Below, piece by piece: positions 9,418-17,284 of a stretch of DNA of 64,000 bases. The position numbers and the translations under genes are program-made. Below the pieces are notes generated by a model, which had not been told where the DNA came from, did not search any database, and saw only the letters and a program-made list of their open reading frames with translations. Where the stretch lies: the NCBI RefSeq assembly GCF_003863335.1, contig NZ_RRAZ01000009.1, forward strand, positions 1 to 64,000, read 5' to 3'. This stretch comes from Falsigemmobacter faecalis. GTDB lineage: Bacteria > Pseudomonadota > Alphaproteobacteria > Rhodobacterales > Rhodobacteraceae. How positions within the stretch are numbered: the stretch's first letter is position 1; every line of letters starts with the position of its first letter.

Positions 9418-9441
9418 CGGAGCCATGGCAGGAACAGACTT

Positions 9442-9600
9442 ATGAAGCCTACTAAAGCGGGGAATTTAGCCTCGCGGTCCGCCCTGAGGGCGCAGATCGA
9501 CGACAACCTGAGGAAAGTTTATGAAGCTGCGCTGAGCGAAGAGGTGCCGGATCGCTTCAAAGATTTGCTGGAGAAACTGAAGGCGAAGGAAACACCCTGA
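9442..9600 (+). CDS. nepR: Anti-sigma factor NepR
   Basis: A 52-residue protein that binds and inhibits the ECF sigma factor EcfG until PhyR~P removes it. The core helix RAQIDDNLRKVYEAALSEEV and the following VPDRFKDLLEKL are the NepR signature. The start MKPTKAGN at 9442 is preceded by GGAAC/AGGAAC-type purines. The frame extends upstream, but family proteins of this group are about this size. Its stop overlaps the sigma start by one base (TGATG), which implies coupled translation. Confidence 0.9.
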   Translation: MKPTKAGNLASRSALRAQIDDNLRKVYEAALSEEVPDRFKDLLEKLKAKETP

Positions 9601-10175
9601 TGGCGGATCGCAAACCCGCCCCGCCGGTGGATCCGCGTGAGCGGCTTGCAGGCGCACTGCCGAGCCTGCGTGCTTTTGCCATCAGTCTGTGCCGAAACGT
9701 CACCCAGGCCGATGACCTCGTTCAGGAAACCCTGCTGAAAGCCTGGCGCAATATCGAGAAATTCGACCCTGCCACGAATCTTGAAGCCTGGCTTTTCACA
9801 ATTTTGCGCAACACGTTTTATTCATCGCTGCGCAAATCCCGCCGCGAGGTCAGCGATCCTGACGGCGCTCATGCGGGCTCGCTTTATGAAAAACCCGCGC
9901 ATGACGGCCGCCTGGCGATGAATGATTTTCAGCGCGCCTTCGATCAGCTCTCTCCTGAGCATCGCGAGGTGCTGATCCTGGTCGGAGCCTCGGGCTATTC
10001 CTGTGAAGAGGCCTCTGAAATGATGGGCGTGGCCGTGGGCACCGTCAAAAGCCGGGCAAGCCGGGCCCGGAAGAAACTTGCAGAACTGATGCATCTGGAG
10101 AAAGGGGAGGATCTTTTTTCAGGAACCGATGGCGCCATGGCTGCCGTTATCAGTAAATCCGCCGTGCAGGGATGA
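9600..10175 (+). CDS. ecfG: General stress response ECF sigma factor EcfG
   Basis: A 191-residue ECF sigma factor. Region 2 is at about 20-85 (LCRNVTQADDLVQETLLKAWRN). Region 4 is at about 115-165 (QLSPEHREVLILVGASGYS and VAVGTVKSRASRARKKL). Its place between nepR and a HisKA_2-type kinase, opposite phyR, identifies it as EcfG, the general stress sigma of alphaproteobacteria. It overlaps nepR by one base and the kinase gene by four (ATGA). Self-control is indicated by the EcfG promoter before nepR. Confidence 0.93.
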   Translation: MADRKPAPPVDPRERLAGALPSLRAFAISLCRNVTQADDLVQETLLKAWRNIEKFDPATNLEAWLFTILRNTFYSSLRKSRREVSDPDGAHAGSLYEKPAHDGRLAMNDFQRAFDQLSPEHREVLILVGASGYSCEEASEMMGVAVGTVKSRASRARKKLAELMHLEKGEDLFSGTDGAMAAVISKSAVQG

Positions 10176-11938
10176 TGCTCAGACGCTTTTTGTGGCCGTT
10201 TCGCACGGGCCTGGCCCGACGGCTGACGACGATCAATATTTTAGCTCTGCTTCCGCTGCTGCTGCTTGCGGCGCTGCTGACGCGGGAATTATTTAAAGAA
10301 TACGAAAGCAATCAGGCGCGCGCCGCCCTGGGAATGACGGTGCGCGCCGCCGAACCTGAGATCAATCTGATCCGCGCCGCCCGTACCCTCTCTGAAACCC
10401 TGGCCGCCATTGCCCCGGGCGTGTTGCGCGATGAAGACAGCTGCCGGCGGATCATGGATCTGGCCGCCGCCTCGCATCCGGATTTCTCGCTGGTCGGCTA
10501 TATCGGCGAAGATGGCATGATGACCTGTGGCTCCCACGGGCGGGAATATAATTTTGCCGGAACCGATCTCCTGGCGCGGATGACCCAAAGTGGCGGTGCG
10601 CAGACCACGCTTGCGCGGGTGGGTCCGGTCTCCGGCGTGCCCGTGCTCTCGGTGCCATCAGCCGTCATGAGGCCCGACGGGACCCCCGGCGGGTTGATCG
10701 TGGTCTCTGTGCCACAGCATGTGCTGCACACCGATCGCATCAAAAGCGATGACGAGCCCTCGGAAGTGCCGGAGGGCCTTTTGACCTTTGACAGCGAGGG
10801 GCAGCTGCTGACCACCTCGGTTGTTGTGCCGCGGGCTTTGCAACTGATGCCCCAGGGGCGGGAACTCTCTGAACTGGCACAGATGGGCAGTGTGTCTTTC
10901 CTCGACACCGATTTCACCGGAACGGAGCGCAGCTATGCCGTGGTGCCCCTGACCTCTGAGCTCTTTCTGCTGGGGATCTGGAATCGCGAGGCGGGCTCCG
11001 GTCTCGCGGCGCTGCGCGTCTCGCCGTTCCTGATCTTTGGTCTGGTGCTGATCTCCTGCTTTACCGCGGCAACCCTGGCGGCAGACCGGCTGGTGACGCG
11101 CCACGTCCGCAGTCTTGCTTCTGCCATGGAGGCTTTTGCCTCCGGCTCGCGGCAGTCTTACCGCAGCACCCTGCATGACCCGCCGGCTGAGATTGCGGTT
11201 CTGGCCGAAGCCTATGATCTGATGACAGAGACCATCCAGCGCGAAGAGGCTGAGCTGGAGGATCTGCTGCGCGAGAAAGAATATCTGCTGCGCGAGGTAC
11301 ACCACCGCACCGGCAACTCCATGCAGCTGATCGCCTCAATTCTGCGGATGCATATCCGCGAGACCCGGGACCCGGTGCAAAAGGGCGTGCTTGATCACCT
11401 TTATGGCCGGGTGATGATCCTGTCGACCGTGCATCTGGGGCTTTACCGCACCTCGGGGGTGTCCAGCCTCGATATGCAGCGGCTCTTTAACGATGTGATT
11501 TCGCGGGTGGATCTTTTGCACAGCCGCCCCGAGCGCAACCGCAGCGTGGTGGCCGAGATCGAAACCCTGAGCCTGCCGCCGCAGCAGGCGGTGCCCATGG
11601 CGCTGATGCTCTCTGAGGTGCTGCCGGCCTTTTACAGCGCCTATTCCGATGAAGAGGCGGATCCGGTGGTCGTGCATCTGTCGATGACATCCGATCATAA
11701 CGCCGTCTTTGCGATTGACGGGCCTGCCGGGGCGCTGCCGCGGCTGAATGGCACCGATGGCACCGTGCCCTCGCAGATCGGGGCGCGGCTTTTGCGCAAT
11801 TTCGTCCGCCAGCTTGACGGCGAAATGGATCTCATCAGCCTGTCGCCGGACCGTCTGCGCTTTGAGATGAAATTCACCGCCCGTGCCCCGCAATCCAGCG
11901 CGGAGGATGAGGCGGCGATGGGGCGGATCGGCGCCTGA
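10172..11938 (+). CDS. HisKA_2-type membrane histidine kinase of the stress locus, with a degenerate ATP-binding domain
   Basis: A 588-residue membrane kinase. TM1 is about 20-38, an extracytoplasmic sensor runs about 40-280, TM2 about 283-303, and a HAMP/coiled-coil linker to about 370. The phospho-acceptor motif is LLREVHHRTGNSMQLI with H377. By position it should phosphorylate PhyR, as PhyK-type kinases do. The catalytic domain departs from the family: the N-box is SEVLPAFYSAYSD (481-493) with no asparagine, and G1 is reduced to IDGPAGALP. The G2-like segment IGARLLRNFVRQLDGE is kept. It may therefore act weakly, or as a phosphatase or phosphotransferase. Confidence 0.85.
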   Translation: MMLRRFLWPFRTGLARRLTTINILALLPLLLLAALLTRELFKEYESNQARAALGMTVRAAEPEINLIRAARTLSETLAAIAPGVLRDEDSCRRIMDLAAASHPDFSLVGYIGEDGMMTCGSHGREYNFAGTDLLARMTQSGGAQTTLARVGPVSGVPVLSVPSAVMRPDGTPGGLIVVSVPQHVLHTDRIKSDDEPSEVPEGLLTFDSEGQLLTTSVVVPRALQLMPQGRELSELAQMGSVSFLDTDFTGTERSYAVVPLTSELFLLGIWNREAGSGLAALRVSPFLIFGLVLISCFTAATLAADRLVTRHVRSLASAMEAFASGSRQSYRSTLHDPPAEIAVLAEAYDLMTETIQREEAELEDLLREKEYLLREVHHRTGNSMQLIASILRMHIRETRDPVQKGVLDHLYGRVMILSTVHLGLYRTSGVSSLDMQRLFNDVISRVDLLHSRPERNRSVVAEIETLSLPPQQAVPMALMLSEVLPAFYSAYSDEEADPVVVHLSMTSDHNAVFAIDGPAGALPRLNGTDGTVPSQIGARLLRNFVRQLDGEMDLISLSPDRLRFEMKFTARAPQSSAEDEAAMGRIGA

Positions 11939-11975
11939 TTGCCCCTCACAACCGCTCACAGACAGGTGAGGGGGC

Positions 11976-12000
11976 GGAACGTCCCCCTGCCCGGCGGGTT
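11976..12000 (+). promoter_or_regulatory. EcfG-type promoter of csbD
   Basis: GGAAC (11976-11980), 16 bases, GGTT (11997-12000), ending 36 bases before the csbD ATG. CsbD-like proteins are known general-stress genes, which supports the match. Confidence 0.65.
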
Positions 12001-12036
12001 ACTTCCCTGTCACTAACGAAGATAAGGGAAGAGCCA

Positions 12037-12234
12037 ATGAACTGGGATCAGATTGAAGGCCGCTGGAAAGAATTCAAAGGCAAGGCCCGTGAAACCTGGG
12101 GCGATCTGACGGATGACGAATATGACCGTGTTGCCGGTAAGCGCGACCAGATGGTTGGGCTGATGCAGAAGAAATACGGCGACTCCAAAGATGCCGCAGA
12201 AAAGCGGGTCGATGACTGGGTCTCGCGCCTGTAA
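12037..12234 (+). CDS. CsbD family stress protein
   Basis: A 65-residue hydrophilic protein beginning MNWDQIEGRWKEFKGKARE, the CsbD family signature, followed by WGDLTDDEYDRVAGKRDQMVG. The family is induced by general stress in many bacteria; the biochemical role is unknown. The promoter matches EcfG, and the gene lies directly after the stress kinase, so it is probably part of the local stress regulon. A strong terminator follows. Confidence 0.9.
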   Translation: MNWDQIEGRWKEFKGKARETWGDLTDDEYDRVAGKRDQMVGLMQKKYGDSKDAAEKRVDDWVSRL

Positions 12235-12258
12235 CGCTGCCACACAGGTCAAACGCAT

Positions 12259-12288
12259 CCGCCCCGGAATGTCCGGGGCGGTTTTTTT
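12259..12288 (+). terminator. Terminator of csbD
   Basis: A perfect 10-bp stem CCGCCCCGGA/TCCGGGGCGG with a 3-base-scale loop is followed by seven T. The T-run touches the stop codon of the convergent DUF1217 gene. Confidence 0.9.
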
Positions 12289-13099
12289 ATGAACTGTATT
12301 TGCCCGCCCTCAGGGCCGTCAGCCCCGAGAGGTTGATGGAAGTCAGGCTGTTACCGCCGCCCCCCGAAACAAGCTGCACGATGGGATTTGAGCTGCCACC
12401 GCCCGAAGATCCCACCTGCGCCAGGGCCGTGTAACGCCGGATCAGCTTGTCCAGCTCCGCCGGGTCTTTCAGCTTTTCCAGATCAAATCGCTTGGCCAGC
12501 GTGGCCGCCTGCTTATCGACATCGGTGGTCTTCAGACTCTCCGGCAGGCCAAGCGCGGTGTAGAAAAAGTCCTGCGCTTTGGTATCGGACAGCACATTAA
12601 ACCAGGACGTAATGGTCGGCGCTTTCGTCTGCATATGCAGCGCGATCCCTACGGGAGCGTTACTTTCAAGCTGGGATTCCACCAGTTTATGGCTGACATA
12701 TTTCTGCACCAGTCCACTGCGCCAGTCCGGGTCCTGGAACTTTTCAGGCGCGCTGCCGTCACTGCCAAATTCCAGCGCATTGCGGATGTCGCGGAAGCGC
12801 TTGTCGGTCAGGCGGTTGACCAGAGCGCCCTTTTCTGCCGGATCCGAGACCAGCACCTTTTTCATCATCGCCTTGCCGAAGATCTGGTTCTCCAGCCCAT
12901 GCGCCTTCATGACAAAGGCATAGACCTCATAATCCTTCACCAGATCTTCGACGGAACTGATGGAGGCAATCCGCTCTTCAAAGGCTTTGATCTCGCGGGC
13001 GTTCACCACATCTTTGCGGATCGAGGTCTCGAAACTTTCGCGCTTGGTGGTCACGAGTTTCAGCGCCAGGGTGGCGGGGAGAGAGCTGGTATTGATCAA
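12287..13099 (-). CDS. DUF1217 flagellar-cluster protein
   Basis: A 270-residue protein resembling the DUF1217 family of alphaproteobacterial flagellar loci: repeated helical segments such as LVKDYEVYAFVMKAHGLENQ, IFGKAMMKKVLVSD and LTDKRFRDIRNALEFG. The C-terminus is rich in Gly/Ser (about 228-252). It has no signal peptide or membrane segment. Its ATG overlaps the flbT stop by four bases, so it is the last gene of flaF-flbT-DUF1217. Its role is unknown; context suggests flagellin export or assembly. Confidence 0.75.
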   Translation of the reverse strand: MINTSSLPATLALKLVTTKRESFETSIRKDVVNAREIKAFEERIASISSVEDLVKDYEVYAFVMKAHGLENQIFGKAMMKKVLVSDPAEKGALVNRLTDKRFRDIRNALEFGSDGSAPEKFQDPDWRSGLVQKYVSHKLVESQLESNAPVGIALHMQTKAPTITSWFNVLSDTKAQDFFYTALGLPESLKTTDVDKQAATLAKRFDLEKLKDPAELDKLIRRYTALAQVGSSGGGSSNPIVQLVSGGGGNSLTSINLSGLTALRAGKYSS

Positions 13100-13500
13100 A
13101 GCGACTGCTCCGGGGAAAACCGCGCGAAAAGGGTGTCTTCGTGTCGGATGACGGCTGACAGCGCCCGAAAGGCGCCGTAGAAATTCTGTGCCTGAAGGCA
13201 GGTCTCGGCCTCTGCGATGGGCGCTGCAAAACGCGGCAGCGCGCGCGCCAGCGCCTCAAGGCCCTCGGTGATCTGCGGCAGCAGATCGGCGCGATGCGCG
13301 TGGCTGACGAGGGCGATCTGGATCTGATAGGCGATCCGCCGCGCGGGTGTGCGGGCGGTGGCCTCTTCCAGCATCTCCTCGCCCCGCAGCACATCAGCGC
13401 GGTTTTCAATTTCCAGCGTCTGACGCCGCGGACCGTTTTTCAGCACGCAGCCATTGATGATGATGCGCTCGCCCGGGCGCAGCGACAGATGCAGCGGCAT
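13096..13500 (-). CDS. flbT: Flagellar biosynthesis repressor FlbT
   Basis: A 134-residue FlbT, which in Caulobacter binds the 5' region of flagellin mRNA and limits its translation. Family features are the start MPLHLSLRPGERIIINGCVL and NRADVLRGEEML. The start at 13500 was chosen because it matches family N-termini and directly follows flaF. FlaF and FlbT normally act as an antagonistic pair; here they are adjacent and cotranscribed. Confidence 0.93.
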   Translation of the reverse strand: MPLHLSLRPGERIIINGCVLKNGPRRQTLEIENRADVLRGEEMLEEATARTPARRIAYQIQIALVSHAHRADLLPQITEGLEALARALPRFAAPIAEAETCLQAQNFYGAFRALSAVIRHEDTLFARFSPEQSL

Positions 13501-13501
13501 G

Positions 13502-13897
13502 TCAGCCCTCTGCCCCGCTGATGCCCGCCAGCCCGTCGATGAAGGGCCGGTTGATGCCCACCAGATCCGCCACCTGGCCATGCCCGCGCAGAATTTCAGA
13601 GGTGAGACGGTCGACCGTCAGCGAAATTGAGATGATCGAGGCTTTCAACTCAGTCGGCAGCGCGTTTTCCGGTGCCGAGAGGTCGCGGCGCAGCAGCGCC
13701 CAGAGCCGCATATTTTCGGACAATGCAAGCTGAAGACTGCCCTTCAGGGCCGTCAGCCGCTCAAGGCCGTCCTCTGCGCGGTCATAGGCCTGACCCCAGG
13801 TCTCCAGATCGGCGGTGATGCGGCTGAAGATGCGCCGCTCAACCGAGCGCGGGCTTTCGTGATCGCGCTGCACGCGCTTATAGGCTGAGACGCTCAT
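13502..13897 (-). CDS. flaF: Flagellar biosynthesis regulator FlaF
   Basis: A 131-residue FlaF, a positive factor for flagellin synthesis and secretion in alphaproteobacteria. Characteristic segments are SAYKRVQRDHESPRSVERRI, LQLALSENMRLWALLRRDL and LTSEILRGHG. It heads the flaF-flbT-DUF1217 operon, downstream of fliC but separated from it by a terminator. The palindromic flagellar operator at 13911-13938 ends 14 bases before its start codon. Confidence 0.92.
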   Translation of the reverse strand: MSVSAYKRVQRDHESPRSVERRIFSRITADLETWGQAYDRAEDGLERLTALKGSLQLALSENMRLWALLRRDLSAPENALPTELKASIISISLTVDRLTSEILRGHGQVADLVGINRPFIDGLAGISGAEG

Positions 13898-13910
13898 GGG
13901 CTCACTCCCT

Positions 13911-13938
13911 TACAAGTATAACTCACTCTATTCTTGTA
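13911..13938. promoter_or_regulatory. Flagellar palindromic operator, site 1 (flaF-flbT)
   Basis: TACAAGTATA, 8 bases, TATTCTTGTA. The arms match at nine of ten positions as an inverted repeat. The site lies between the fliC terminator and the flaF start. It shares half-site sequence and spacing with the sites at 17174, 30724, 32199 and 34210. Confidence 0.7.
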
Positions 13939-13954
13939 ATTCATGAAGGTCGAG

Positions 13955-13985
13955 ACAAAAGAAGAAGGGCCCCGAAGGGCCCTTC
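13955..13985 (-). terminator. Terminator of fliC
   Basis: An AAGGGCCC/GGGCCCTT stem with a 4-base loop is followed on the minus strand by a T-rich stretch (CTTCTTTTGT). It separates flagellin from flaF-flbT. Confidence 0.85.
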
Positions 13986-14006
13986 CCGAAATCATGTGAC
14001 GTGTGA

Positions 14007-15029
14007 TTAACGGAACAGCGACACGAGGTTCTGCGGCGCCTGGTTGGCGATCGACAGAGCCTGGGTTGCCAGCTGCTGCTGAACCTGCAGAGCCTGCAGA
14101 CGGGCAGCTTCGGATTCCATATCCGCATCGACCATGGCGCCCACGCCGGTGTCGATGGTGTCGACAACCTTTTTCAGGAACTTCTGCTGGTTCTCGATCG
14201 ACTTTTCCGACAGGCCGAGCTGGGTCGAAGCAGAGGTTGCTTTCTCCAGCTGCGCGTTCGCCGTTTTCAGCATTTCGACGCGCTTTTCTTCAAGATCGGC
14301 CGGATCAGTGATTGCCGTGCCGTCAGCATCGACCGGAGCGTCGAATTTAATCGCGCGCAGGGTGTCAGCGATTGCCTGAAGGTTCACACCTTCCACCTTG
14401 ATTTTGGTAACGTCGAACTCACCTTCTTTACGGCTGATGCCGGTAACGACGTTGACGACGCCCTTAACGACTTCCTCCATCACCGGCACATCCTTCATGA
14501 GGATGCCGCCAGCGCCATCGTCTTGGGTGTTGCCGTCAACGTCGAGATCTTGCACGCTCTGCATGACCGCGTCGCCATTCTCGTCGACTTTCGCGACTTC
14601 CGTTACATCTGCAACGCGCGAGCCATCAACCCAGCTTTCGCCGTTGAACGACGACTGGTCGATCACGGTGTCGAGCTGCTTGACCAGTTCGTCAAGCTGC
14701 TTCTGGATATCTTCGTGCTTCATCGCACCAGCCTGACCAAAGGCGGTCTGCTTGGTGAACTCATTGATGAGGTCAACGAAGGTGTCTGCACCAAGACGGG
14801 CTGCCGAGAGCGAGTTTTTCGTCAGGGTCAGGCCTTCCTCGATCGAGGAATACATGCCGCTGTCGCCCTTCATTTTCTCGGAGATCGAGAAATAGGCAGC
14901 GTTGTCTTTCGCCGAGGTGATTTTCAGGCCGGTCGCGATACGCTCCTGCGTGGTCGACAGGTTGTTGTTGACGTTGCGCAGGGTCGAGAGCGCGTTCATG
15001 GCCTGGGTGTTGGTATTGATCGAGGACAT
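14007..15029 (-). CDS. fliC: Flagellin
   Basis: A 340-residue flagellin, the filament subunit exported by the flagellar type III system. The N-terminal D0/D1 region (MSSINTNTQAMNALSTLRNV, IATGLKITSAKDNAAYFSIS) and the C-terminal D1/D0 helix (QQLATQALSIANQAPQNLVS) are conserved. The central ~150 residues are variable and acidic. The body is lower in GC than neighbouring genes, fitting a highly expressed gene with preferred codons. An AGGGAA site precedes the ATG, a CtrA box lies ~90 bases upstream, and a terminator follows. It appears monocistronic. Confidence 0.96.
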   Translation of the reverse strand: MSSINTNTQAMNALSTLRNVNNNLSTTQERIATGLKITSAKDNAAYFSISEKMKGDSGMYSSIEEGLTLTKNSLSAARLGADTFVDLINEFTKQTAFGQAGAMKHEDIQKQLDELVKQLDTVIDQSSFNGESWVDGSRVADVTEVAKVDENGDAVMQSVQDLDVDGNTQDDGAGGILMKDVPVMEEVVKGVVNVVTGISRKEGEFDVTKIKVEGVNLQAIADTLRAIKFDAPVDADGTAITDPADLEEKRVEMLKTANAQLEKATSASTQLGLSEKSIENQQKFLKKVVDTIDTGVGAMVDADMESEAARLQALQVQQQLATQALSIANQAPQNLVSLFR

Positions 15030-15119
15030 CAGATCATTCCCTATTTGCTTCTGCAGTCATTCCGGCTTCTGCCGAAAGAGAGCCGTTGTGGCTTTCACAG
15101 GGGTTCATGGCAGGGATGG

Positions 15120-15135
15120 TTAATGCCGGGTTAAC
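15120..15135 (+). promoter_or_regulatory. CtrA box upstream of fliC
   Basis: TTAA, 7 bases, TTAAC is an exact match to the CtrA recognition sequence TTAA-N7-TTAAC. It lies about 90 bases upstream of the flagellin start codon, in GC-rich DNA where two TTAA words at that spacing are rare. Confidence 0.65.
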
Positions 15136-15180
15136 GTTCTGGCCAATTTGACTTTTTCGCAAAATAAAATGCCTCAGACG

Positions 15181-15204
15181 TAAAACGCCCGCCGATGGCG
15201 GGCG
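15181..15204 (-). terminator. Terminator of the flgI-flgJ-flgN operon
   Basis: A perfect 8-bp stem CGCCCGCC/GGCGGGCG with a 3-base loop is followed on the minus strand by TTTTA. Confidence 0.8.
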
Positions 15205-15222
15205 CTGGCATGCAGAGCGCTG

Positions 15223-15735
15223 TCAAAGATTGGTGTCGATCTCGCGCGGCGGGCCCGCCGGGCCCTGCCCGCGGGTATGGCCGCTTTTGTCATACATGCC
15301 GTTCAGGGAATGACGGTCGCGCACGCGGCTGACCTCAAGGCGGATGGCACGGGCTGCATCTGACATTGCCTCCAGCAGGGCGGCATTGCGGTTGATCTGG
15401 GTGGCGAGCACCTGAATGCGGCTGCGCAGCGCCTCCGTGACCGCGGCGCTTTCCCGCAAAAAGGGCTCAACCACGGGCTGGCGCGTCTCAAGCTGGGTCA
15501 AAAGCACCTGTTTTTGGCCGAAAAGCTCTGCCACCAGGGTGACATCCCCAGCCAGAAGCGCCTCATTCTCGCGTTCCAGCACCGCGGTCAGATCCGCGAC
15601 AATACCTGCAAAGCGCGAGATATTATCCTCATCATCCCCGGTCAGGGGCGGCCGCTCGCCAAGCGCGGCGCGGGAGCGGCGTTCCTGAAAGCGGGCGGCG
15701 ATCCGGCTGATCGCAGCGGCGGGGGCCAGCTTCAT
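15223..15735 (-). CDS. FlgN-like flagellar chaperone
   Basis: A 170-residue, mostly helical protein whose middle (about 40-140) resembles FlgN: LTAVLERENEALLAGDVTLV, a long coiled coil, and NRNAALLEAMSDAARAIRLE. FlgN-type proteins escort the hook-filament junction proteins FlgK and FlgL to the export gate. It overlaps flgJ by four bases (ATGA) in flgI-flgJ-flgN. The family is weakly conserved, so the call rests on both fold pattern and position. Confidence 0.65.
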   Translation of the reverse strand: MKLAPAAAISRIAARFQERRSRAALGERPPLTGDDEDNISRFAGIVADLTAVLERENEALLAGDVTLVAELFGQKQVLLTQLETRQPVVEPFLRESAAVTEALRSRIQVLATQINRNAALLEAMSDAARAIRLEVSRVRDRHSLNGMYDKSGHTRGQGPAGPPREIDTNL

Positions 15736-16016
15736 TTCGCATAGGCCGCAATGGCGCGCTCAACGCTTTGGGCAATGCCGGTCTGTCCGGTGGCGGCGAT
15801 CTCCTCAGCGAGGGCCGCAGCGAAGAAACTGCGCCACTGACCGCCGGCTTTGCCGCCCATGGCCTCCTCTCCGGCGGTGCGCAGCATCTCGGAGACCATC
15901 GGGGTCAGCATCGCCGTTTCAAAGCGGCGCGCGGTTTCTGCGGCGGTCTCGGGCCGCCTGGCGGTGGCCGGGGTCAGATCGGGGGGCGTGGTCGCAGCAG
16001 GCAGGCTCAGGCGCAT
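15732..16016 (-). CDS. flgJ: Rod-binding protein FlgJ, without muramidase domain
   Basis: A 94-residue protein equal to the N-terminal rod-capping domain of enteric FlgJ: ARRFETAMLTPMVSEMLRTA, then a Gly-rich turn and WRSFFAAALAEEIA. The peptidoglycan hydrolase domain of the ~310-residue enteric protein is absent. That activity is most likely supplied by the lytic transglycosylase encoded at 38387-39205. It is coupled to flgI (1-base overlap) and flgN (4-base overlap). Confidence 0.85.
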   Translation of the reverse strand: MRLSLPAATTPPDLTPATARRPETAAETARRFETAMLTPMVSEMLRTAGEEAMGGKAGGQWRSFFAAALAEEIAATGQTGIAQSVERAIAAYAK

Positions 16017-17125
16017 CAGATGATCTCCAGATCGGCGTGCAGCGCGCCCGCTTCTTTCAGCGCCTGAAGGATGGCGATGGTGTCGCGGGTGCCAATGCCG
16101 ATGGCATTCAGCCCGTCCACCAGATCCTGCAGCGACACATCACCCTGCAGCACCGCAAAGCCGCTGTCACGCGGCACGAGGTCAATCTCTGTGGTCGGCA
16201 CGACGATGGTGCCGCCGACCGAGACCGGCTGAGGCTGGCTGACTTCGGCCCCCTCGCGCACCATGACGGTCAGGCCGCCCTGGCTGATCGCCACCTCATC
16301 GATACGGACATTGGCGCCGATGACGATGGTGCCGGTCTTGGCGTCAATCACCACCCGCGCCGCGCTGTCGGGGGTGACGGTCAGGTTCTCAATCCCGGCC
16401 AGAAGCTGCGGGATGTCGGATTTCCCCGCCCCCTGCACTTCCACCGTTCCGGGATCCAGCACCCGCGCCTTTGTGTTTCCGGGGCTTTGGTTGATCGCCT
16501 CAGCCATGCGGCTGGCGGTGGTGAAATCCGGGTTCCGAAGCGCCAGGCGCACCGAATTCAGCTCATTGAGCGCAAATTCCACCTCACGCTCGACAATGGC
16601 GCCATTGGAGATCCGCGCCACCGTCGGCACCCCGTCGGTGACCGAAGCCGCCTGCCCGCGCACCGAAAAGCCGCTGACAGAGACCGGCCCCTGACCCACC
16701 GCATAGATATTGCCATCCGCACCCGAGAGCGGCGTTACCAGCAAAGTGCCGCCGCGCAGCGAAGTCGCATCGCCGAGCGAGGAGACGGTAATATCCAGCG
16801 TCGCGCCGCGCCGCGCAAAAGCGCCCAGATTGGCGGTGACCATCACGGCGGCGGTGTTTTTCGACTTAATTTGCTCATCCGAGAGATTGCCGACGCCCAG
16901 ACGGCCCAGCATGCCCTCCATGGATTTGCGGGTGAAGGGGCTGTTCTTCAGGCTGTCGCCGGTGCCGTTCAACCCCACCACCAGACCATATCCGATCAGC
17001 TGGTTCTCCCGCACCCCTTCAAAATGCGCGATATCTTTGATCCGGACCTGCGGGATGGCCGGAAGCGGCGCGGCCGCGATCAGGCAGGCAGCGAAGAGCG
17101 GGATCGTCAGGGCGTGTCGGGTCAA
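16016..17125 (-). CDS. flgI: Flagellar P-ring protein FlgI
   Basis: A 369-residue periplasmic P-ring subunit that forms the bushing around the rod in the peptidoglycan layer. It has a signal peptide (cleavage near residue 20-25), then VRIKDIAHFEGVRENQLIGY and GLNGTGDSLKNSPFTRKS, both nearly invariant in FlgI. The C-terminus DLVDGLNAIGIGTRDTIAIL is also typical. It is the first gene of flgI-flgJ-flgN, and operator site 2 lies 49 bases upstream of its ATG. Confidence 0.95.
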   Translation of the reverse strand: MTRHALTIPLFAACLIAAAPLPAIPQVRIKDIAHFEGVRENQLIGYGLVVGLNGTGDSLKNSPFTRKSMEGMLGRLGVGNLSDEQIKSKNTAAVMVTANLGAFARRGATLDITVSSLGDATSLRGGTLLVTPLSGADGNIYAVGQGPVSVSGFSVRGQAASVTDGVPTVARISNGAIVEREVEFALNELNSVRLALRNPDFTTASRMAEAINQSPGNTKARVLDPGTVEVQGAGKSDIPQLLAGIENLTVTPDSAARVVIDAKTGTIVIGANVRIDEVAISQGGLTVMVREGAEVSQPQPVSVGGTIVVPTTEIDLVPRDSGFAVLQGDVSLQDLVDGLNAIGIGTRDTIAILQALKEAGALHADLEII

Positions 17126-17173
17126 AACGGGGCACTCCGGCGCGGCGGTGATCGGGACAGCGATTCAAGCAGA

Positions 17174-17201
17174 AACAAGTATAGATTATATAATACATGT
17201 A
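17174..17201. promoter_or_regulatory. Flagellar palindromic operator, site 2 (flgI / ftcR)
   Basis: AACAAGTATA, 8 bases, AATACATGTA lies in the divergent gap between flgI and the FtcR-like regulator. A further half-site-like AAATTCTTGT follows at 17213-17222. The position suggests control of both directions, including autoregulation if FtcR is the ligand. Confidence 0.6.
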
Positions 17202-17284
17202 TTGATTGATGTAAATTCTTGTGATGAAACGGGCGCTGCGACCTCCCCACCGGGGCGGGATCGTTGTGATCAAGGGAGCAAAAA

